Below, in pieces: positions 8,244 to 14,909 of a stretch of DNA of 45,350 bases. The DNA is taken from positions 1 to 45,350 of the forward strand of contig JAICJM010000007.1 in NCBI GenBank assembly GCA_025928435.1. The letters run 5' to 3'. The position numbers were made by a program, and so were the translations under genes. This stretch comes from Thermoleophilia bacterium. Lineage in GTDB: Bacteria > Actinomycetota > Thermoleophilia > Gaiellales > JAICJC01. How positions within the stretch are numbered: the first letter of the stretch is position 1; every line of letters begins with the position of its first letter. The notes beneath the pieces are model-generated. The model was not told the DNA's origin. It was given only the letters and a program-made list of their open reading frames with translations, and searched no databases.

Positions 8244-8678
8244 GTGAGCAGCACCGTCAACAGACACGTAGCCGACCTCCTCGACCGCACCGCCGGCGAG
8301 GTCGTCACCGTGCGCGGCAAGGAGCTCCCCGCCGACGCCACGGTCGCCGAGGGCCGGGCGATCTTCGCCTCCGGCTCGGTGCGGCTGATCCCGCTCCTCG
8401 ACGGCGGGGCCTACACCGGCGCCGTCGGCCGCGACGACCTGGTGGGCGCGGCCGACGACGCGGCCATCGCCGACCACGCGACGGCGCAGCCGCCGATCGC
8501 CGCCGCCTCCGACCGCGTCGGCGACGTCGTCGCCGGCCTGGGCGACGACGCGGGCCGGCGGGTGGTGGTGCTCGCCGACGACGGCCGCACCTACGTCGGG
8601 CTCATGTGCCTCGACCGAGACCGCACGCGGCTCTGCATCGACGCCGAGTGCCACGTCGCGGGCCTGGCCGCGTCGTAG
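8244..8678 (+). CDS. CBS-domain-like small protein
   Basis: A 144-aa protein from a GTG that starts MSSTVNRHVADLLDRTAGEV. It reads as two weak CBS-like halves: ELPADATVAEGRAIFASGSV followed by LIPLLDGGAYTGAVGRDDLV, and PPIAAASDRVGDVVAGLG followed by VVVLADDGRTYVGLM. CBS pairs bind adenine nucleotides and regulate partners. The C-terminus has two Cys residues (RLCIDAECH) of unknown role. It follows the cupredoxin-like gene by 28 bp on the same strand. Function is unknown. Confidence 0.65.
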   Translation: MSSTVNRHVADLLDRTAGEVVTVRGKELPADATVAEGRAIFASGSVRLIPLLDGGAYTGAVGRDDLVGAADDAAIADHATAQPPIAAASDRVGDVVAGLGDDAGRRVVVLADDGRTYVGLMCLDRDRTRLCIDAECHVAGLAAS

Positions 8679-8684
8679 GGAGGA

Positions 8685-9689
8685 TCAGGGCCGCTCGGGG
8701 CGGGCCTCGCGGCCGCTCTTGCGAAGCGCGATGCCCGACAGCGTCTCGAGCACGACGCGGTGCCCGGCCATCGCGGTGATCCCCGTCGGGTCGTACGGCG
8801 GCGACACCTCGACGATGTCCATCGCGCACAGATCGACCTGCGAGGCGACCGTGCGCACCGCCCACAGGAGCTCGCGCGTCATGAGGCCACCGGGCTCGGC
8901 CGTGCCGGTGCCGGGCGCGAACGCGGGATCGAGCACGTCGATGTCGACCGTCAGGTAGGTGCGCGGCGCGCGCGAGCGGGCATGGGCGATCGCGTCCTTC
9001 GTCACGGCGGCGATCCCGCGCTCCACCACCTCCCCCATCGTGTGCCAGCGGAAGCCGACGCTCCGCATCCACTCGAAGTCGTCGGGGAACGGCCAGGCGC
9101 CGCGCAGCCCGACCTGCACGATGTTGCGGCCGTCCAGGTGGCCGTCGCGGACAGCGTGGTGGAACGGCACGCCGTGGGGCGCCTCGTCCTCGTAGTCGCC
9201 GGTGTCGGCATGCGTGTCGAAGTGGATGACGGAGTAGCCGTCCGCGCCGAACCGCCCGGCCAGGGCCGCAAGCATGGGCATCGAGAGCGAGTGGTCGCCG
9301 CCCAGCACGACCGGGATCGCATCGGCGGCGAGGATCTCAGACACGCCCTTCTGGAGCAGCGAGTGCGACCGGGCCAGGTTGGACGAGTGCACCTCGATAT
9401 CGCCGTAGTCGACGATGTCGAGCTCCGCGTATGGATCGATGCCGAGCTCCATGTGCGGGCGGTCGACCGGGAAGGCGACGTCCTCGGCCATCCGGATCGC
9501 GCGCGGCCCGAACCGCGTCCCCGGCCGGTACGACACTCCCTCGTCGAAGGGCGCCCCGAAGATGGCGACGTCGGCGCCGGCGAGGCCGGCGGGGTCGAGT
9601 GCCAGGGGGACGCGGCCGAAGGTGACGCCGACCCCGGCGTAGCTGGTCTCGTCGAGGCGGTTGGGCTGCATGCGGTGGGAATCGGTCAT
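8685..9689 (-). CDS. agmatinase/ureohydrolase family protein
   Basis: A 334-aa protein. Manganese-site motifs of the arginase/agmatinase family are all present: GGDHS, HFDTHADT and DIDVLDPAFAPGTGTAEPGG. The family cleaves a guanidino group to release urea; agmatine, guanidinobutyrate or related compounds are all possible. The usual DAHxD is written DTHAD here, as in some actinobacterial members. The start MTDSHRMQPN at 9689 overlaps the stop of the upstream hydrolase gene by four bases (ATGA), so the two form an operon. An internal ATG six codons later is an alternative start. Confidence 0.88.
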   Translation of the reverse strand: MTDSHRMQPNRLDETSYAGVGVTFGRVPLALDPAGLAGADVAIFGAPFDEGVSYRPGTRFGPRAIRMAEDVAFPVDRPHMELGIDPYAELDIVDYGDIEVHSSNLARSHSLLQKGVSEILAADAIPVVLGGDHSLSMPMLAALAGRFGADGYSVIHFDTHADTGDYEDEAPHGVPFHHAVRDGHLDGRNIVQVGLRGAWPFPDDFEWMRSVGFRWHTMGEVVERGIAAVTKDAIAHARSRAPRTYLTVDIDVLDPAFAPGTGTAEPGGLMTRELLWAVRTVASQVDLCAMDIVEVSPPYDPTGITAMAGHRVVLETLSGIALRKSGREARPERP

Positions 9690-10294
9690 GCGTGCAACCC
9701 TATCCAGTCGCACACGATCCCGGCCCACCGCGACGTGCCGTCGCGGTGGGGGTGGTGTCCGGCCCCGGCGAGCTCGGCGTACCTCCATCCGGGATGCCGC
9801 GCGCAGGCCGCGCGCGCGAACGCCACCGGCACCAGGTGGTCGGCGTCGCCGTGGACGACCAGCACGGGGCAGCGCACTGCGGCGGCGAGGACGTGATACC
9901 GGGCCGGCCGCAGGGCAAGCGGGAGCATCGCGCGCAGCTGCCCGGCTCCCCGCGGGGTCGGGCGCGGCCGCCGACGGCGGGCGACGACCTCGCGCGCGTA
10001 GAGCGCGCGATGGCGGGCGAAGTCGAGCATCGCCACGGTGAGCGGGCGCCCCGCGCGGGCGGGTGGGAAGAAGCTGATCGTCAGCACGAGCGCGTCGACC
10101 CGTCCCGGCTCGCAGACGGCGATGCGCAGCGCCTCCAGGCCGCCCTGGGAGTGGCCGACGATCACGATCCGGCCGGCCGGCGGCGGCGTCGTCGCGACGC
10201 CACCGAGACGACCGAGGAACGGTGCGGCGGCATCCCACTCCGACGCCACGCCGCCGACGCCGCCCAGGCAGACGATCGTCCGGTCGGGTCGCAC
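9686..10294 (-). CDS. alpha/beta hydrolase
   Basis: A 202-aa protein from a GTG that starts MRPDRTIVCLGGVGGVASEW. It has the nucleophile elbow VGHSQGG (about residues 46-52), then VLVVHGDADHLVP with the acid, and GAGHHPH with the catalytic His. It is short for the fold, with a small cap. It is translationally coupled to the ureohydrolase downstream, which suggests a shared pathway; the substrate is unknown. TAGATT lies six bases before the GTG (10301-10306), fitting a leaderless transcript. Confidence 0.8.
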   Translation of the reverse strand: MRPDRTIVCLGGVGGVASEWDAAAPFLGRLGGVATTPPPAGRIVIVGHSQGGLEALRIAVCEPGRVDALVLTISFFPPARAGRPLTVAMLDFARHRALYAREVVARRRRPRPTPRGAGQLRAMLPLALRPARYHVLAAAVRCPVLVVHGDADHLVPVAFARAACARHPGWRYAELAGAGHHPHRDGTSRWAGIVCDWIGLHA

Positions 10295-10443
10295 GGGCGA
10301 AATCTAGGCGGTGCGTTAGGAACCGGACGCCCGTGGGAATCCGGCCTCTCGTCGAGGGAGCTACGGCCCGCCGGAGGGGGCTCGCTCGACGCGTGCGCAG
10401 CCGAGTCACAGGATGAACCACGCAAGACGGCTCGGCGCGACTG

Positions 10444-10475
10444 GGCTCCGAGCGGCGCGTGGGCCGCTCGGAGCC
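10444..10475. repeat. 13-bp perfect inverted repeat in gene-free stretch
   Basis: GGCTCCGAGCGGC (10444-10456) and GCCGCTCGGAGCC (10463-10475) pair perfectly over 13 bp with a 6-base loop. It lies in the 520-bp gene-free interval 10295-10814, 7 bp before a second palindrome, TCGGGGTC-A-GACCCCGA (10482-10498). Role unknown; a transcription stop or part of a mobile repeat are both possible. Confidence 0.65.
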
Positions 10476-10481
10476 ACCAGA

Positions 10482-10498
10482 TCGGGGTCAGACCCCGA
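10482..10498. repeat. TCGGGGTCAGACCCCGA palindrome
   Basis: Perfect 8-bp arms about one central A. It has the same shape as the GGGGACTGTCCCC repeat (four G, two bases, centre, four C), with the inner bases changed. Seen once in the window. Confidence 0.6.
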
Positions 10499-10533
10499 AC
10501 GGAAGTGCAACGGAAGCGTCACGGCCGGCGTCC

Positions 10534-10546
10534 GGGGACTGTCCCC
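10534..10546. repeat. GGGGACTGTCCCC palindrome, single half (copy 2)
   Basis: Identical to the first half of the paired repeats at 5990 and 44930, but with no complementary second half. It ends 13 bp before the left inverted repeat of the element at 10560. Confidence 0.65.
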
Positions 10547-10559
10547 GATTCGCCCGCCC

Positions 10560-10816
10560 AGATGATTGATCGGTAAGTCCCGTGCGCCTGGACGCACGAC
10601 GGCGGGTGGTCAGGCGGCGCGTTGGTGGCGCTGCGGCTGCGAACCGTCGCATCGCGCCTCGGTCGCGCCCATACGACCAGGTATGAGCTCCCTTTAGTCC
10701 TTGCGCTGCTCGATTCGCAGCCCAGTGGTGCCCTGCGTGATCGCAGGTCACCACTGACCGGTGCAAGCCCGTCGGGCTTGCACCTTGGACATCACCGACT
10801 TACCGATCAATCATCT
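10560..10816. mobile_element. MITE-like element with 20-bp terminal inverted repeats
   Basis: AGATGATTGATCGGTAAGTC at 10560-10579 is the exact reverse complement of 10797-10816. The match stops at both ends of each 20-base arm. The 257-bp interval holds no credible gene, is less GC-rich than its surroundings, and contains two strong hairpins (10724-10755 and 10761-10783). No target-site duplication is visible: the flanks are GCCCGCCC on the left and AGTGGTTG on the right. The right arm runs into the stop codon (10815-10817) of the neighbouring gene. A non-autonomous transposable element is the simplest reading; a structured RNA unit is the alternative. Confidence 0.6.
10724..10783 (+). other. 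two tandem hairpins inside the inverted-repeat element
   Basis: Hairpin A pairs 10724-10737 with 10742-10755 (14-base arms, one mismatch, loop TGAT). Hairpin B pairs GTGCAAGCCC (10761-10770) with GGGCTTGCAC (10774-10783), with a 3-base loop. They are separated by five bases. Such adjacent stems suggest a folded transcript or termination at the end of the element. Confidence 0.55.
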
Positions 10817-11123
10817 AGTGGTTGCGGTGGGTGACGGCCCGCAGGCGCTCGCGCAGGCCGACGACCATCGTGTCCTCGTCCGGGTCGACCTCGGGGAGGG
10901 CCGCCGCCTCGGCCTCGGGTACCGGCGCGGGCGCCTCGGGGGCGACGACGGGCTCGGGCGGACGCCGCCGAAGCTCGGCCCGCAGGCCGTCGATCCGCTC
11001 GAGCAGCATCAGGATCGCCCGGCCCATCGCCCGCCGGTCGGGCTCGCGGGCGTCGGCCAACCCGACGGCCCACTGCCGTAGCTCTCGCTCCTGCTCTTGC
11101 TCCCGCTCCACGAGCGGCATCAT
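10815..11123 (-). CDS. hypothetical 102-aa protein
   Basis: Starts MMPLVEREQEQERELRQWAV. A charged helical N-terminal half (LERIDGLRAELRRR) is followed by a Pro/Ala/Glu-rich low-complexity stretch and a short tail, RERLRAVTHRNH. No family is recognised. It lies 37 bp downstream of the anti-sigma kinase gene on the same strand, so it may be co-transcribed. Its stop codon coincides with the edge of the inverted-repeat element, so the last residues may have been altered by that insertion. Confidence 0.55.
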   Translation of the reverse strand: MMPLVEREQEQERELRQWAVGLADAREPDRRAMGRAILMLLERIDGLRAELRRRPPEPVVAPEAPAPVPEAEAAALPEVDPDEDTMVVGLRERLRAVTHRNH

Positions 11124-11160
11124 CGCAGAAACCGTCAACCGTGCGCGCGAACGCAGGCGG

Positions 11161-11565
11161 TCAGCCGGCGTAGCTGCGGATGGTGACCCGCGTGCCGGAA
11201 CCCGCCTCGCGCAGCGCGGAGGCCGGGAACATCCGCCGGATGATCTCGAGGCCGAGCCCGCCTCCCCGGGTCGGTGCCGCGGCCCGCATGCCGACCCCCT
11301 CGTCCCGGATCTCGACGACGAGGTCCCCGGCGTCGCGGCGGGCGTCGAGCGAGAACGTCCCCGCCCGGCCCCCCGGGTAGGCGTACTGGACGACATTCGC
11401 CGCCGCCTCGGTCACCGCGAGCAGCAAGTCGCCCTGGATGCGGCCGTCGACGCGGGCCCCCTCGCACCAGCGCCGCACCCGCAGGCGTGCCTCGGGAACG
11501 CTCTCGGGAACGGCGTCGAAGAGTACGTGCAGACGCTCGAATTGCGATTGGACGCCACGTGCCAT
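11161..11565 (-). CDS. anti-sigma regulatory factor (RsbW-like serine kinase, GHKL ATPase)
   Basis: A 134-aa single-domain HATPase. The N box is TEAAANVVQYAY (about residues 52-63), the G1 box is IRDEGVGM and the G2 box is RGGGLGLEIIRRM. This is the short RsbW/SpoIIAB-type architecture with no transmitter domain. Family members bind a sigma factor and phosphorylate a STAS antagonist on serine. A STAS gene lies 408 bp away on the opposite strand (11974-12375), so the pair plausibly forms a partner switch. No sigma factor gene is in the window. Confidence 0.85.
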   Translation of the reverse strand: MARGVQSQFERLHVLFDAVPESVPEARLRVRRWCEGARVDGRIQGDLLLAVTEAAANVVQYAYPGGRAGTFSLDARRDAGDLVVEIRDEGVGMRAAAPTRGGGLGLEIIRRMFPASALREAGSGTRVTIRSYAG

Positions 11566-11610
11566 GCCGACGCCGTTCCCGGGGCTCCGCGCCCCGAAAC
11601 GTCGGCGGGC

Positions 11611-11826
11611 TCAGTCCTCGGTTCGACGCTGCTGGAAGGGCGGCGGCCTGGCGGGCGGGCGCGGGTCGAGCGCCCCCCAGAGGCGGCGGAACTCCTCCGG
11701 GTCGTCCAGCAGCAGCGTCCGGTGCTCGGGGCAGAGGACGAGGCCCTCCTCCCCGGTCGGCAGCACGGGCACGACGGCGTCGCGCTCGCAGCCGGGGAAC
11801 CTGCACTCGATCTGGCCGTCGCTCAT
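11611..11826 (-). CDS. small cysteine-rich putative zinc protein
   Basis: A 71-aa protein that starts MSDGQIECRFPGCERDAVVP. The spacing C-x4-C ... C-x2-H (ECRFPGC, LCPEH) suggests one zinc ion. No known activity. A TACGCT box (11835-11840) lies eight bases before the ATG. It is upstream of the anti-sigma kinase gene on the same strand, 45 bp away. Confidence 0.65.
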   Translation of the reverse strand: MSDGQIECRFPGCERDAVVPVLPTGEEGLVLCPEHRTLLLDDPEEFRRLWGALDPRPPARPPPFQQRRTED

Positions 11827-11973
11827 GTGCGCCTAGCGTACCCGGCGGATTGCGTAGGCAGTCGGGGAACCGGATGCTACGCTGACCCGGCCACCGGCCG
11901 CACCCAGGTCCTCGTCACCAGCCTGGTACCGCGGACCGTGCACGGCGCGTAATTCGCCACGGGGACGGAACGG

Positions 11974-12375
11974 ATGGTTTCCATGAGCGAATCCGGCGTG
12001 CCGGGTCTTCCGGACAGCCGTATCGATGTCGAGAACCGTGCAGCCGTGTGGGTGCTCTCGCTGCACGGGGAGCATGACCTCTCCACCCAGCCGAGCCTGC
12101 GCGAGCAGCTCCAGCACGTGCGGGCGGCAGGAGGCCCGATCGTCGTCGACCTTTCGCCGGCCACGTTCGTCGACAGCACGATCATCGGCGCACTCCTCGA
12201 ATGCGCCACCGGCCTCGAGGCGAACGAGCCCGGCGTGTCCGCGGTGGCGCCGCCCGAGTCCGCGGCCCGGCGGCTTACCGACCTCATCCGCCTGGGAGAT
12301 GCCCTTCCGGTGTACGACGACCTGGCGGCCGCGATCGACACGGCCCGGATGAACGCGGGCGGAGAGGCGCTCTAG
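11974..12375 (+). CDS. STAS-domain anti-sigma factor antagonist
   Basis: A 133-aa protein. The STAS core runs VWVLSLHGEHDLSTQPSLRE, IVVDLSPATFVDSTIIGALL, with the serine in VDS at the position phosphorylated in SpoIIAA/RsbV proteins. Dephosphorylated antagonists bind the kinase and release sigma factor. The first ATG (11974) has GGACGGAACGG upstream; a second ATG three codons later is possible. The 3' end overlaps the convergent aldo/keto reductase gene by four bases. Confidence 0.85.
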   Translation: MVSMSESGVPGLPDSRIDVENRAAVWVLSLHGEHDLSTQPSLREQLQHVRAAGGPIVVDLSPATFVDSTIIGALLECATGLEANEPGVSAVAPPESAARRLTDLIRLGDALPVYDDLAAAIDTARMNAGGEAL

Positions 12376-13145
12376 GCGCCGAGCGCGTCGAGCTCGTCCT
12401 GCGAGAGCTCGATCTCGAGCGCGGCCAGGTTCTCGCGCAGGTGATCGATCGAGAGCGTGCCCGGGATCGGCAGCACGACCGGCGAGCGGTGCAGCAGCCA
12501 GGCCAGGGCGATCTGGCTCGCCGTCTTGCCGTGCCGGGCGGCGGTCTCCGTGACGGCGGGCGCGTCCTGCCCGCGCAGCGGGAAGTACGGGACGAACGCG
12601 ATCCCCTCGGCCTCGCAGTGGTCGATGACGTCGTCGTGCGCGCGCTCGGTGAGGTTGTAGCGGTTCTGGACGGCGGCGATCGGCACGACGGCCCGCGCCC
12701 GCTCGATCTGGTCGATCCCGACCTCGGAGATGCCGGCGTGGCGGATCTTGCCGGCCTCGCGGGCCTCGGCGATCACGACCATCGAATCCTCGAGCGGCGT
12801 GTCGGGGTGGACGCGGTGCAGGTAGCAGAGGTCGATGACCTCCGTCCCGAGGCGGCGCAGGCTCTCGTCGATCTGGCCGCGCAGCACGTCGGGCTTGCCC
12901 TCGCCGTCGCGGTAGCCGCCCTTCGTGGCGACCACGAGGCCGTCCCGCGGGAGGTCGAGCGCCGACCCGACGGTGCGCTCGCTCGAGCCCGAGGTGTACA
13001 GGTAGGCGGTGTCGATGTGCGTGAGTCCGGCCTCGACCGCGGCCCGTACGAACGCGACATTCTGCGACGTCTCCTCGAGGCGGTTCGACCCCGTCCCGAT
13101 CCGCTTCACCTCGGTGTCCCCGAGCCTGATCGTCCTCTCCGGCAT
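12372..13145 (-). CDS. aldo/keto reductase
   Basis: A 257-aa protein with the catalytic tetrad in place: D45 and Y50 (HIDTAYLY), K75 (VATKGGY) and H110 (CYLHRVH). NADPH-site residues are near the C-terminus (PIPGTLSIDHLREN). The family reduces carbonyls with NADPH. At 257 residues it is on the short side for the family. The ATG at 13145 is preceded by TAGTCT nine bases upstream, a probable leaderless start. Convergent with the STAS gene. Substrate unknown. Confidence 0.9.
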   Translation of the reverse strand: MPERTIRLGDTEVKRIGTGSNRLEETSQNVAFVRAAVEAGLTHIDTAYLYTSGSSERTVGSALDLPRDGLVVATKGGYRDGEGKPDVLRGQIDESLRRLGTEVIDLCYLHRVHPDTPLEDSMVVIAEAREAGKIRHAGISEVGIDQIERARAVVPIAAVQNRYNLTERAHDDVIDHCEAEGIAFVPYFPLRGQDAPAVTETAARHGKTASQIALAWLLHRSPVVLPIPGTLSIDHLRENLAALEIELSQDELDALGA

Positions 13146-13190
13146 CGGGGCGGCAGACTAGTAGATGATCGATTCCACGCGGCGGGACGG

Positions 13191-13664
13191 CTATCGCCCG
13201 TGGCAGCGCTTGAACTTCTTGCCCGACCCGCACGGGCAGGGGTCGTTCCGTCCGGTCGTGCCGGCTCCGAGGACGTTGCCCGGGTCGGGCATGCCGGCCG
13301 GGACCGGGTCGGCCGGGCCGGCGTCGCGAGCGGATCGGATCCGCTCGAGCTCGAGCACGTCCTCGTGGTCGAGCGTGAGCACGAGCTCGACCGCGTCCGC
13401 GCCGTCCGGGCTCATCAGGCCGAGGTCGGCCAGCACCCTGTAGGCCCCGTCCTCGTCGAGGCCGTCCTCGTCGGGAAGGTCGATCCGTGACGGGCACACG
13501 AGCGCGAAGCGGTCCCAGCGCTCGCGATCGGCCTCGCTCGGCCCGCGCTCGAGCCGCCTGCGGAAGGCGCGGCGCTCGGCCGACCGGCCGCCGCGGGCCT
13601 CGAGCGCATCGAGCAGCTCGAAGGGGAGCCAGGCCGCCCACCCGGAGTCGATGAGGTTCGCCAT
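13191..13664 (-). CDS. SEC-C motif (zinc-binding) protein
   Basis: A 157-aa protein that starts MANLIDSGWAAWLPFELLDA. The acidic central part has no assignable fold. The C-terminal NDPCPCGSGKKFKRCHGR is the SEC-C zinc motif found at the end of SecA and in many small proteins. Start ATG at 13664; upstream in-frame codons exist but overlap the divergent lipoprotein gene. A role in protein or nucleic-acid binding through the zinc motif is only a general family expectation. Confidence 0.8.
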   Translation of the reverse strand: MANLIDSGWAAWLPFELLDALEARGGRSAERRAFRRRLERGPSEADRERWDRFALVCPSRIDLPDEDGLDEDGAYRVLADLGLMSPDGADAVELVLTLDHEDVLELERIRSARDAGPADPVPAGMPDPGNVLGAGTTGRNDPCPCGSGKKFKRCHGR

Positions 13665-13710
13665 GCCGGGCAGGCATGGTAGGCGACGGCGGTGGGCATG
13701 CGAGGGGGGC

Positions 13711-14834
13711 ATGTCGGTCCTGCGGTCATGCCGGGCGGTCGTCCTGGTCGCGCTCGCGGCGGCCTGCTCGGGATCTTCGGGCCCGGCCTCGCACGCGCAT
13801 CGGGGCGGGGCCGCACTTGACGGCTGTGTACGCGCCGGCGGGACGACGTCGATCGTGCGGGTGCGCGGCGACGGCGAGCGCTTCCCGGCCGCCGTGATCG
13901 GGCACGGGCCCACCGGCATCGTCCTCGCAAACGAGAGCGTCCTGCTGTTCGACTACGGCGCCGGGGCGCCCCAGTCCGAGGTGGCGGCGGCGGCGCGGTG
14001 GCTGCGCGCGGCCGGTGCGCGGCGGCTCGTCCTCGTCGGCGCGTCGGAGGGCGCGAAGGCGGCGATCATCGCCGCGGCGCACGACCGGGGCCTGGCGGAC
14101 GCCGTGGTCGCGCTCTCTCCCGAGCGCGCGCTCGGCGGCACGGATGTCACGCCCTCGGCGAGGGCGCTGCGCGTCCCGGCGCTGTTCGCCGTCTCGCGCC
14201 GGGACCCCTACTCGGCAACCGACACCCCGGCGCTGGCACGGGCGGCACGAGCCGTCGACGGCCGGCTGGTCGAGACCCCCGGTGCCGAGCACGCTCTGCG
14301 GATGGTTCCCCTACGCGGCGCGGCTCGCGAAGTCCGGCTACCGAGTGCTCCTCTTCGACGAGCGCCGGAGCGGCGACCGGCTCGACCTGGACGTGCCCGC
14401 AGCCGTGGGGGAGGCGTTGGCGCTCGGGGCGAGGCGGGTCGTTGCGATGGGCGCGTCGCGGGGCGGCGCGGCGACGCTGATCGCGGCCGGCCGCGACTGC
14501 ATGCTCGTGTCGGGCGTCGTCAGCGTCTCGGGCGAGACCGACCTGCGCTCGTACGGCGCCGGCGTGCCGCCGCTCTACGCGGTGCCCTACGAGCGGCGGA
14601 TCGCGGCGCCGCTGCTCGTCGTGGGCAGCCGCGACGACTCGCTGATCGGGCAGGGGGCCGTGAACACCCTCGTCCGCCGCGCGCGCCACGCACGGGCGGT
14701 GCTGGTGCCCGGCGGCGATCACGGCTGGGACATGGGGGCAGGGCCCCGCCGCCGGCCCCAGGATCATGGCCGCGATCGCCGGCTTCCTCGCGCACGCGGG
14801 CCCGCCGGTCGCGAGGGGCTGCCCGGCTTCCTGA
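13711..14834 (+). pseudogene. secreted lipoprotein alpha/beta hydrolase, scrambled (duplicated core, two frameshifts)
   Basis: The N-terminus is a lipoprotein signal (VVLVALAAACSG). The first frame continues through VIGHGPTGIVLANES, then jumps at about 13939 into a hydrolase core (VLLFDYGAG, the VGASEGAKA elbow, ALFAVSRRDP, TPGAEHA). From 14294, in another frame, a second core follows (LCGWFPYAARLAKSGYR, VLLFDERRSG, MGASRGGAA, LLVVGSRDDS, PGGDHGWDM). A third frame supplies the C-terminus (IMAAIAGFLAHAGPP) with a stop at 14832-14834. So two versions of the core sit in one locus, the first lacking the strand before VLLFD. A segment of a paralogue seems to have been inserted (about 13939-14293, not a multiple of three). 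Not expressible as one protein. Confidence 0.75.
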
Positions 14835-14873
14835 GATCACGGGTGCGGAGCCAGGGCGAGCGCGGCCGAGTCC

Positions 14874-14903
14874 TTGACAGCGCCTCGCGGCGAGGGCCAT
14901 GCT
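14874..14903 (+). promoter_or_regulatory. promoter of the cyclase/ATPase gene
   Basis: TTGACA (14874-14879), an 18-bp spacer, and CATGCT (14898-14903), followed after six bases by the GTG start codon (14910). The geometry puts the transcript start at or next to the GTG, so the mRNA should be leaderless. Confidence 0.55.
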
Positions 14904-14909
14904 GCTCGC

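Noticed and set aside
10622..10834. Short open frames inside the inverted-repeat element
   Set aside because: They cross the hairpins, lack start signals and show no conserved protein character.
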